A DNA stretch of 60,976 bases from Triparma columacea (Eukaryota; Sar; Bolidophyceae; Parmales; Triparmaceae). The notes beneath the pieces are model-generated. The model was not told where the DNA came from. It was given only the letters and a program-made list of their open reading frames with translations, and ran no database searches. The stretch's first letter is position 1, and every line of letters starts with the position of its first letter. Position numbers and translations under genes: made by a program. Below, one piece after another: positions 20,836 to 31,000 of this stretch. The stretch lies in NCBI GenBank assembly GCA_030267965.1, contig BRYA01001167.1:1-60976 (forward strand), written 5' to 3'.

Positions 20836-22222
20836 TCACCTCCCCACACTACCGTCGTCGTCAATTCCTCCCCCCCCCCCTCCCCTCCCGATAATGTTCT
20901 TGGTCCCCTGCTTCACCTTTTCGATTTCCCTCTGTCTCCTTCTCTCCTTCTTCTCCTTCCTCCTTTCTTCCTTCGCCCTCTTCTCCTCCTCCTCCCACTC
21001 CTCCCCCTCCTTCTCCTCCCCCTCCTTCTTCTTCTTCTTCTTCTTCCTCCTCTTTCCCCTCCTCTTCTTCTCGTCGCCCTCGCCAACATTCAAGTATTTG
21101 CTCATCTTGCTTCTTTGTTTTTCGACGTATTTGTCGCTATGCAGGCTCTTCTGCCCGAAGGTGGTCCTCGCCATCATTCTATCCTTCACATTCCCCCGTC
21201 CCATAGAACCCTTTGCAGCCGAATTCTTTTTTGTCTCGGCAATCCGCATTGACTTTTTTTCCTCCAATACTTTCATCTCGTTTTCCCTTCTCTCCCTCTC
21301 GTTTTTTTTGTCCTCTTCCATAATCTCTGCCATGACGCCCTTCCTCCCCTCGCTAACCATTTTGTAATATTTCAGTGCCTTCCCGATCCTTCCCGCCTTC
21401 TCTTCTTCCTGCATTTCTTTGAGGATGTTGCCCTTGGCATATGCGACCCGGTCAGTCACGTTGTGCGGCTGCTGCATCAACTCCATTTTCGTCTTATTTC
21501 TATTTTCCATCCTCCTCCTTGCTGGACCCTCCACCTCCTTTTCCGGCTCGTCCCTAGCGCCGTAGGGCATGGGCTCTCCGAGCTCCCATTCGAATTTGAC
21601 AGTCATGCCCTCAATAAACTTGGGCTCCCTATTTCGGGCCTCGTTTCGGAGCTGACTTTCCGTTTTTTTCTGGACCTTCGCAACAAGTTCAGCTTTCTTC
21701 TTATCCTCCATCTGCTGCTGCAAATCATTGTTTCTTTTCTTCATCCTGTAAAACGCCGGGCCGTCGGGAGTGCTTGTCTCCATCTGTCTAGAGTGGAGAT
21801 TGGCGTCGTAGCTTTCGCCAATGTTTCCCTTACCCCCGATGTCTCTTGCCAAACCGACTATTTTCTGTTTCTCGGTGATGAGGCCTGCATTTTTGTGGTT
21901 TATGTCGTATGATACACCCCTTACGTCGTGCATAGATTCGATAACATTTCCTATCTCGGGTTTTCCCCTATTCTTATCCACCACGGGGTCCCAGTCGTAC
22001 TCTTCCTCGTGCTTTTCCTGCCAGTAGCCGCACTCGGGGCAGTGGTTTCGACGCAGCTTCCGCGTCTTGTACCTCGAAGATTCTTTTTTCTCGTGACAGT
22101 TGCAGTATTGGTAGAGGGTGGTTTTTCCTGATGGCCACCACGTCGACTGTGTATACGTTGGGTATCTAGTATCCTTCGGAGACGGGGGTTAGTGTGGTGT
22201 CTCTTCTGGTGAACGGGTCCAT
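20836..22222 (-). CDS. Coiled-coil, zinc-ribbon-like protein with an apparent frameshift near 22173 (about 461 aa)
   Basis: The clear body (21984-20836) is a Lys/Glu-rich coiled-coil protein ending in a polybasic tail and a Gly run. The same frame is open further upstream to about 22180. There it encodes a Cys/His cluster (QYCNCHEKK ... RNHCPECGYW) that looks like a zinc-binding knuckle, followed by EEYDWDPVVDKN. The best start, ATG at 22222 (MDPFTRRDTTLTPVSE), is in a frame that hits TAG after GAAGGATAC. Removing one base at 22173-22174 gives one continuous product. Alternatively, a 37-nt GT-AG interval (GTCTCC...ACACAG) would also restore the frame, but its donor is unlike the others here. 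Function not recognised. Confidence 0.7.
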
Positions 22223-22361
22223 AATCTAGTCGAATCAAACTTTTTCCGCAGCTACCTCACCTTTGCCTGCTTAATGGGATATTGCCCTGTAACAGCCTGT
22301 GATGGGGCGAAGAGAAGCACAGGAGTTCAGTTATAAAGGCGTGTTGCATTCTGCTTAGGTT

Positions 22362-22822
22362 TTAGGGTTCAATTCCAAAGCCGTGGCTTCGCTTTTCGCT
22401 GCGTGCCTTCCCCCATCCTCTCACCTTGTGCCCCCACACAGGGTGATCCCCTAAGAATTTTGTGTAATGCCTCATTGCCATCTGGTAGCTTTCCTCGTTA
22501 CCCCAGACCCCTGCATGCTTGTTAAGCTTGAATGTCATTCGATCCTTGTCCTTTTGAGATGCTCCTTGTGTTCCTGGAATACCGGAGGGGGGGGGGGTTA
22601 GATGTAAATCATAAGAAAAAGGAATTGGAGGATGGTGACTTTGATACATGCGCGTCTCCATTGCGTGTCGGGTCAATATCATCGAGCGTAGAAATTTTAA
22701 ACCTCCTCCTTGGTCTCCAACCCCCACCCCCATCCCTCGTGCTCACCATCCCCCCCCACTTTGGCACTCTTGAAGGCGTCAAGCGATTCCTTGACGTCGT
22801 CTTCAGCCATTTTTCGCATCAT
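22362..22822 (-). CDS. Small conserved-looking protein, 2 exons, about 95 aa
   Basis: Exons are 22822-22747 and 22573-22362, phase 1 (donor GTGAGC, acceptor TATTCCAG). The start may be 22822 (MMRKMAEDD) or 22810 (MAEDDVKESLDAF). The protein is hydrophilic, with an aromatic and basic C-terminal half (HAGVWGNEESYQMAMRHYTKF, HPVWGHKVRGWGKA). No domain is recognised. It is transcribed divergently from the SET-domain gene, with 72 bp between start codons, so the two probably share a promoter. The spacing and clean splice make a real gene likely despite its size. Confidence 0.65.
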
Positions 22823-22894
22823 GCTTGGGGTTGCCATTTAAACTGTTGAGTCGGGGGCAAACTCCCTCCCTTCCCTTCCTTTCAGTAAACGGGT

Positions 22895-24960
22895 ATGTTT
22901 TTTTTGGAGAAAAATTCCGAGAGAAGTTGTCGACTCATGTCTTTTCCTCCGTCTTCTCCCTCCCCTGATCCTGATCCTCACACTACGGGACTTCTGGATT
23001 GGCTCAAATCCTGCGGTGCCTCGTTCTCGTCTGTAAATTTCCCCTGCCTTCACCCCCAATTGGGATATCGGTGTGCCTTGGCCAAGGAGGCAATTGAACC
23101 TCACCAGCCGATAGTTGGCATACCATTTGGGTGCATGGTATGCGTTCCGAACTGTCTCCGGAATCCTCAGGATAGTCTCGGTGTGCTTTTGAGGGAAATG
23201 TGGTTGAATCAGACCTTGGGTGGAGACGGTTTGCTTGCACTTTGCATCAGCAGGGAGGTGAAGAGAGGCGAAGCGTCGTCATTTTACCCTTATCTAGTCT
23301 TTCTTATTGAGACAGCTGAGCCTGGTACCATTTCAAAGTGGTCTGAAAGAGAGAGGGAGGAATTGCAGGATGGGGTCATATCAAAGAGGGCAGGTGAGGT
23401 GGTTGAGACGAAATCGAGACGAAACGACACGACACGACACGACACGACACGACACGACACGACACGAGACATCACGACACGACAAGAGAAACAATGTGAA
23501 ACGTAAATCTAGGCCGCACGTCTAACAGAACATGCCCCTCCCTTTGCAACAATTTTATTCTCCCTCATCTCTTCTGCGACACTCGCCTTACACACACTCG
23601 TTGCAGAGGAGAGAAGTGAGTCCGAGCTTAGAATGCACTCGAGGGTGGTCGCAACTATCAAGAGGTACGCCCAGCAAAAAGATCCTGACTCTTACCTTGA
23701 TACGAGCGAAGCCCTCGATGGCATTTCCGCAAAACTCTTTGTTTGGTCCTATCACATAATTCAGGCCCGCGCATTCGGTAGGAGGCTGCCCTGGACGAGC
23801 CTAGTACCTCTCGCCGACTGCTTTAACCATGCCAACCTCCCCGTCCGCTACGCCTTGGACACTGTTGGTGACGGAAGTGTCGGTGGAGCAAAGGTGAGAC
23901 TGCATGGAGATAGGTCCACAGTACCGCGAACACGACAATTCGGACGTCGTTGGCCACCGGGCTAGATACTTTTATTCCTAGACTTTATCACTGATCCCCT
24001 GATGCGGCAATTCGAACGAACGCAGGGTTGCACGACAGACCCTGGAGAAAAGGCTGGAACTTTTTCTCTCTTTCCGAGCGGTGGCAACCGCTACGCTAGA
24101 GGCTGCGAAATATTTAACTCGTACGGGCGGAGAAATAACTCCCACCTTCTTTTGGACTACGGCTTTGCGATGTTAGAGAACGAGTGGGAGACGGTAAGCG
24201 TTCGCATCTCTCTAACAAAGGGTGAAGCTCCGGCTGAAATCACTGCGTACGAACTGCGCAGGGCTGCCCTCAGGGATCTCGGTTATAAAAGCGTAAGAAC
24301 GGTCAAGTTGCAGAGAGGATTTTTCGTTGAGGACGGTCTGCTTATGTTTAGAGTTGCAAACGTGGGACTGGATGAAACTGGCAATGCGCTGCAGGTGAGT
24401 TGAGAATGCAAAACAGAAGTGAAAGATCATCGCTAAGATCCGCAATCCGCGATCCTCCATTTCGGTCGTCGCAGCACGAGACACTAGATCTTCTCAAACC
24501 CGTTGACAAAAACGTTGAGATAAGAGCTCTAAGCGGTATGATGAGCGTGATAAGGGAGGTGGGACAAGGGGAGTGGACCACATCAATAGACGAGGACAAG
24601 GTGAGAATGGACACAAACCCAAACCGCATCGCAACGACCATACCGTTTGCCCTCTCACGCTCCAACACGACAATGCGCTTGTGCTCGTCGCAGGTTGAGC
24701 TCGCCTCTGTCTCGCAAGACGGGGAGGGCACCGAGGCATCCTTTCGAAAGAAAAGTGCCTTGGAATATAGAATGACGCGAAAACTCATAGTTTCTGGGGT
24801 GCTGCAAAAACTTGAGAGGGCCTATCTCATTCTCGTGGGGGGCAGCGAGCAAGACGAAGAGAAACCCAAGGAGGATCCAGTGGGCAACGAAGAAAGTCGC
24901 GACGAGAGGTATGAAATTTACCTGGACTCGATACGCTTCCTAGCCAATAATAAGGCGTAG
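22895..24960 (+). CDS. SET-domain protein-lysine methyltransferase, SETD3/Rubisco-LSMT type, 515 aa
   Basis: Exons are 22895-23393, 23607-23893, 24026-24394, 24475-24600 and 24694-24960; phases 1, 0, 0, 0 are consistent. The split-SET architecture of the RLSMT/SETD3 group is visible. An N-terminal segment (LLDWLKSCGA ... GYRCALAKEAIEPHQPIVGIP) is followed by a helical insert, the SAM/substrate core (LVPLADCFNHANL, with the NH motif) and the SET C-flank (CEIFNSYGRRNNSHLLLDYGF). A C-terminal Rubis-subs-bind-like helical region follows. The family transfers methyl groups from SAM to lysine or histidine of non-histone substrates; the substrate here is unknown. The first intron contains an ACGAC microsatellite. 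The 3' end is only 24 bp from the convergent cNMP-binding gene. Met15 (22937) is an alternative start. Confidence 0.85.
23424..23484. repeat. ACGAC pentanucleotide microsatellite
   Basis: About eleven near-perfect tandem ACGAC/CGACA units lie within intron 1 of the SET-domain gene. It is a length-polymorphism candidate. Confidence 0.9.
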
Positions 24961-24984
24961 TTTTGTTGTTGAAACCTTAACTTA

Positions 24985-27740
24985 TCAAATTCCTAGGCGG
25001 ACGGCGTCTCGCACAGCTGCCACCAAATCTTCCTCCCTTGCTGTCGTTTTCGTCTCCTCCTCCCTCATCTTGTTGAGGCGTGTCTCGAGCAACGGGCAAA
25101 CCTTGCAGAGCTCATTGAACGATTCCGCCGGCGTTCTCAGCAAAACACAATGGGTTGTGGCTTTAACAGTGGCGAGAGCCCCGGAGGACTTCGAAAGAAG
25201 CCATGATCCTCCAAAAAAGTCGTTGATACCCAGTATATCCTTCACGACACTCCTCCTCAGCTTGATGCCCAAGATTTCGCTGACGCTCACCTCCAAGTTC
25301 CCAGACAATATGATATAGAAGCCGTCGCACTTTCCGCCCTGGCTGCATATTATGGTGCCGGCGGGAACTTCATCAAAGTGCATGAACTCGGAGAATTTAC
25401 TAGTAAGGGCGTTCATTCCAAAGAAGAGGGGACACTTCGACATCGATTGGGCCAATCTACCGCTCACGACCCTCTGAATGTTGTTGTTCAGATCGGACCC
25501 TCCCAACTTCAAAACTTTTTCAAACCCGGTGATGCTGCAAGCGAGAACAACAACATTTTCGCTGACAGAGGTGAGGTCGACGGCGTAGTTCCTTCCGTGC
25601 CTGATAGCCTCATCGTTCATCCAGTCGCCACTGCTGTAAAGACCAACGATCTGGGTCCCAGTGGGCGTTGAGTGGGTTGCCTTGGCTGTCCCGTTCATTA
25701 CGATCACAAATTCTGCTGCCTTGGAGCGCACCGAAAAGATCGTCTCTTTCTTTGTGAATTTCTTGGCCTTGAACTCTTCAGCGATTGACTTAAGGATGGT
25801 AGAAGGAAGGTCGAGAAGGAGGGGTACACAAGAGAGTAGGTCTGAAATAAAGGAGGCATAGAAGTCAGGGAAGGCAGTGTCGACTCCTTGAGATGATAAA
25901 AATGAGGCCAACTCTTCGGCTCCGAGCTCCATAACAACTCCGTGGCAGCCAGCAACTACAGATGTCATGTAAGATTCGAGAGAAAGTGTGAAGAACTCCT
26001 CAAGTCCTGAAAAGGCCCCAGACTCCAGTACGGAGATACCGTACTGGTCGCCATGGATGTTCTTTTGACGCAAGAACTCTCCGCTCAAGATGACATGCAG
26101 GGCCTTGATCTTGCTGTTCTCCTCGGCAATGTAGTCCCCCTCTTGAACGAAATTAATCCTAGCTTTGAGGTCCAGAAACTCTTCAAGTTTGTCCGCGCCG
26201 CACCCCAAGCTGGTGAGAGTTCGGAAAAACCCCATAGTAGAAAAGTTGTGCATCGCGCAAACGGACGAGCATTCCATGGGTAGGTTTCCCGTTCTGAAAT
26301 CCGTGCCTTTCGTGGCCCTGTAATCCTCAAAAATCTCCTCCTGTCTCTTGAGGTCCCCCCCAAAGGGACTAGTTGGTGACTTAAAAAGTCTGGTCATCCT
26401 CCTCCCTCCTTCACCCGCCTTTTCTTCCCTGGTATCGTTCTCTGAGCCCCCCTTCCCTCCAAAGAGTGAGAGAAGGCTGCGACGAGAACAAGTGTGAAAT
26501 TTGGTGAGAGGTGTATGCGCAACTTAAAATTTCGGCGGCGTCGTGCGGCTACCTCTTTTCTTAGAATTTCCGCCGGTTCTTACCTCCCTCTCTTGTTCTT
26601 TTTCGTAGACTGGATGTCCTTTTCAAATATTACATCGACATTGGGACCATTTTGGGTCTTCCTGGCAAGTGTGTGGGCAATCTTCGCGGCTATTGACTCA
26701 TTGGTACTAACCCTGCTGTTTTTCCCCTTTACACTCCGCAAGATGGAACTCTTCTTTTCCCCAGGAGGAGGTGTCGAAGGGGCATGAGGAGATATGAGGT
26801 TCATAGTGGAGCCGTACTGGGGTTGCAGGAGTTGCGTGTTCTGAAATATCATCAACTGCATGCACTGGTTCCAAGCCGCCTGCTCCTCCCCCGTGTTGCA
26901 CACGAAGGTCCAAACCCGATTGAGCGTCGTGACATTTAGGACGTACTCCGTCGGAAGCTGAGTCATGTCACTCTTGTCCTTGATATTTGTCGAAACGGCG
27001 GTGACGTTTGTGAGGTCGACAGTCCCCAAAAGGGGAGCCTTGGAGGAGTCAGGGTAGTAGAAGAGGGTCTTCTGGCTGTTGATGTGACGAGAAGAGCGGA
27101 AGATAAGAGCAAGAACAACACGTATATTGCAGCGTCGTAAAACGAGATGGAAATATTTCACTTCTTCTTACCTAGGCTCAAGAACGAAGTACCTCTTCTT
27201 ATATAGTGCTCTGTGTGGGGTGAAGAGGCGGAAAATGGAGGGTTTGTCGTTGTCTGTGTGCCGGGGGGCGCGCTTGTACATGAAACCCTCCATCTTGCGA
27301 AAGGACAGTTCCAGCGTCTGTAGCATTTTCATCTTCTCCTCCAAGGAGAGCTTCCACTTGACCTGCTTCTTCTCGTTAAAGTAATACGTTCTCCCATCGG
27401 CTGTTTGTGCCTGGTTCCAATTCCAGCTGCTATCGATGGAGGAACCTGAAGAAGAATGAGGCCTGGCTGCTTGGGTAGAGCCCGAGGATCCAGACCCTTT
27501 CGAAATCCCCTCGAGGGTAGGCGGCCTCACGCAAGAAGTAGGAGCCGGAGGTCGAGTTCTGGTGTCCGCGTCCATGCCTTTGTGTTTTCCGACGTCTGAA
27601 ATTTCAGAGATATTCTGATGACTCTCGCCCCGCCAACTTCCCCAGACCCCGACACCCAGAACCACAAATAAATTGAAGACAGCCCTCCAAATTTTGGAAA
27701 CTCGAATTGCAGCGCCTTCCTCCTGTTTGCGATCAGACAA
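24985..27740 (-). CDS. WW-PH-triple cyclic-nucleotide-binding-domain protein, 850 aa
   Basis: Exons are 27740-27172, 27075-26584 and 26476-24985, both introns phase 2. The first join completes a PH domain (KKRYFVLEP-SQKTLFYYPDSS, ending with the Trp helix EEQAAWNQCMQ). Order: a WW-like domain (about residues 110-140, WNWNQAQTADGRTYYFN), PH (150-290), a Ser/Lys-rich linker, then three cNMP-binding folds (about 400-520, 540-660 and 670-800; each with GxY/F...V..G-type strands, e.g. FYIILSGNLEVSV). The phosphate-binding cassettes are degenerate: where FGE..L...RAA is expected, I see SGLEEF, MNDEAIRHGRNYAV and FGGSWLL. Nucleotide binding is therefore doubtful for at least domains 1 and 3. There is no kinase or channel domain. 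It is probably a membrane-phosphoinositide-associated scaffold or sensor. The start could be Met56 instead. Confidence 0.85.
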
Positions 27741-28067
27741 GAACTTGCGCGGTGACTTCTTTCTTCAATTTGACGTTTGAATTCGGAAATTCAAAAGGTG
27801 GGTCTTGTTGGTAACACCATGACGCTGCAATCTTGTCAAATTGACAGATGGATGCCTTTCAACTTGTCGAGCTGAACCAAAAGAGAATGAGGATATTAAC
27901 TTTTCTGAGGCTTATCTTCCGTGGGTGGGGTGGATTACGGGTCATCTCGGATCTGCTCTGGGCTGTTCTGTGTTCGAGGGGGCAAACTCGTTTCCCATTG
28001 TCATGGCCACTGGCAATTCTACAGGCGTCCATTTCTTCTCACATTCTCTCTCTCTCACAGATCCCTG
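27741..28067 (+). promoter_or_regulatory. Divergent promoter and probable 5' UTR intron of the giant membrane-protein gene
   Basis: This 327-bp gap lies between divergent start codons. A typical acceptor (TCTCTCTCTCACAG, ending at 28060) sits eight bases before the ATGATG start of the rightward gene. This suggests an intron within its 5' untranslated leader. No credible coding exon is seen upstream. Confidence 0.5.
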
Positions 28068-31000
28068 ATGATGAGCTTTTTCGTCAGCGCTCAAGTTGCC
28101 CTCCTGATCCTAGCTTTTGCGGTCCTAGCGTCCTCTGGTATTTACGTATCGGCACCAGAGGCCAAGAGTATCAAGACCCGTAATCTTGACTTTGATATGG
28201 GGGGTGGGGTCGACTCTGGAAACGAAGGCGGCGACTTTGGAACCGGTGACTCTGGAATCGACTATGGAAACGAAGACGGCGACTTTGGAAACGAAGACGG
28301 CGACTTTGGAAACGAAGACGGCTCTGGAATCGACTCTGGAAACGAAGACAACTCTGGAATCGACTCTGGAAACGAAGACAACTCTGGAATCGACTCTGGA
28401 AACGAAGACAACTCTGGAATCGACTCTGGAAACGAAGACAACTCTGGAATCGACTCTGGAAACTGGAACGAAGACAACTCTGGAATCGACTCTGGAAACG
28501 AAGACAACTCTGGAATCGACTTTGGAAACGAAGACAACTCTGGAATCGACTCTGGAAACGAAGACAACTCTGGAATCGACTCTGGAAACGAAGACGGCGA
28601 CTTTGGAACCGGTGACTACATCTGGGAGTCCGCGGAAGACGATTTCAACAAAGGCGAAGGCTCGGGTGGGTGCCTTTGTTTGCCTCTTCTCTCTCTTTCC
28701 CTTACTTTTATTCGTGCTTGCCTTCCGAAAGTTCCTCACCCTTTGCTCTGAATTTCACCCCACCCCCCCTGCCTTTCACCTCGCAGCTGATGGCGACGCA
28801 AAAGCTACATGCTCTGGCATCAACGATACCAAAGAAGGCTGGGATGCCGTGGTCAACCCAAAGGACACGGAGTGCGTGCGTATCAAACTCGAAAGCGAGA
28901 TGGACCTTTACGGTAATGAGCACAAGCTCCAGTTCACGTGCTACGAAACCAGTGGCGTCAGTCATCAGAACACCTACAATCAAGAGAAGTGGTCAAAGAC
29001 CATATGCATGAAACCCGGAGATTATCAGCTGAATGCTTACGATTCCTTCGGCGACGGCTGGAACAATGGAAAGTTTCAGGTGATTCTCGTGTCTACCGGA
29101 GAGAAGGTGAGATTTGCCTGCAAAACTTAAAGCAGAGTACTATCAAATAGCTAACTGAAATGCCTCTCCCCTAATACTTTCTCTTCGCGCTTCACTTGCC
29201 GCAGCTCGTGGATTGGACGTACCCCCCCTCGCCAACCAATTGGGCTTCGGGCGGAGCCAACTACTTCCTAGACTTCGAAGTCCCTGAGAAGGAGATCTGT
29301 GGCTACGCCGGCTGCAAATCATGCGTCGAGAACCCTAAGAATGAGAACAAAGACGAGGGTGGGTGCAAGTGGTGTGCTTCTCTGTCCGTCTGTGGCGCTG
29401 TCGACTCCAAGGGTGCTTTTCTTGATCTTACGTGTGATGAAAGCCTCTCTACGAAGGAAGAGTGTGATGCTAGTGCGCCGCCAACTATCACGACGGATTT
29501 TGCTCTGAATGATGATCTTTCTTTCGTGGAGGGTGGTGATAACATTGAGCTCACTTGGGCATCGACCAAGCTCGCTGCAACCAAGATGGTTCGGATCGAG
29601 CTGGTAGATAACCCTCCTGCTTGTTACTACGAGCTGAGGACGGACCCACAAGCGTGTGATGAAGCTCGCAAGCTTAACCCGTCCTTTGGCGGCGCCTTCG
29701 ATCCTTATGGCAATAACGATCCTTATGGCAATAACGATCCTTATGCCAGCGATTTCGATACGTTCGATCCTTATGCAAACTCTGATTACTATTATGACCC
29801 TTGGGCGAGTATGTCCTCCTCCGAGTCTTATGAGTCTTTCGACTTTTACAACCCTACTGCAAACGAGGACAACCTCCGTACTGCCTTCACTTTTGGTGAC
29901 TTTGCAAATGATGGCTCCGAGTCTCTCCCAATTCCTGAAGGAATGACGCGCTCCTCAAAGTATGCGATCAAGGTGAGGAGTGGAACATATTTACTCGTCC
30001 TACCCGAACGCGACCATTCTTACCCACCATCGTATAATCATTTTAACGCTTCGCTTCACCTTTTCCGCAGATCTCTGATCTCACGGACCCCACTGTGTAC
30101 GCGTACACTGGAAAGTTCTCTCTCGGCCCCCTCTGCTATGATATCGAGCTTACAATCGACATCTCCTCTGAAAGTTACCCCAACGAGAACTACTGGACTT
30201 TTGAGGAGTCTGCCGATCGGGTGTCCTTTGGATCTTCCATGGGCTCCACTCCTGATAATGACAGTGTCAATACCCTTGACATTCACAGTGGTGTCTTCAA
30301 CGAAGACATGGACTTCGGCGTTTGGGCTGGGACTTACAGTAACCCGAAAGGCGTCTTCGTTTACACTGCATGCTTTGATCCTGGACTCTATACCTTCCTT
30401 GCCTCCGATTCTTACGGAGACGGGTGGAATGGAGGAGTGTTCTCAATCAAGGACGTGACATCTGACCTGTACGTCGTGAGCTCCAGGGGCTCGCAACTCA
30501 AGAGAATGTCAGTGTCGGGCTCTTCAGAAGCTTTTGTTTTTGAAGTTTCTGCTGTTAAGGGTGTTGACTGTACTGCTACTTTCCGCCAGAGCTGCAACAC
30601 ATGTATCCTCGCTGCAAATGGCGCTGATGAAAATGCTGAGGGCTACCACCCTGGATGCAGTTGGTGTGACTCCACCCAGGAATGCAGGGACGCCGATGCC
30701 ATGCAGTCTTGCGAATGCGATTCATGCGACCCTAATCCTATCGTCACGGATACTTCCAATTGTGCAGCACCGGCATTCTCGAACATCCAGGTCATGACTC
30801 TGGAAAATGAAGTTAAAGAATCGTTCCCCATTGGTAGCACTGTCAAGATTGTTTGGGACTCTACTGCGGTGTCTGCATCAAACATGGTCAACATCCACCT
30901 CCTCTACTACGACTCGAAGGATAGCACTCAAACTAAAGAAGACGGTTGGGACACGTGCACGGATTATATGAACTGTAACGACAACAACGCTTGGCCCCAG

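Noticed and set aside
23424..23484. Direct repeats that might suggest a CRISPR-like array
   Set aside because: It is a simple ACGAC microsatellite inside a eukaryotic intron, with no spacers.
27848..28183. Possible upstream coding exon of the giant channel gene (MDAFQLVEL...)
   Set aside because: It lacks continuity with the signal peptide frame. The acceptor just before ATGATG suggests an untranslated leader instead.
28125..28739. Antisense 204-codon frame rich in VFVSRVDSRV
   Set aside because: It is the complement of the 30-bp NEDNSGIDSG repeat, without a plausible start or homology.
29196..30458. 420-codon frame continuing through 29973-30070
   Set aside because: It reads through an intron (GTGAGG...TTTCCGCAG). 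After the acceptor, the correct frame is the long channel frame.
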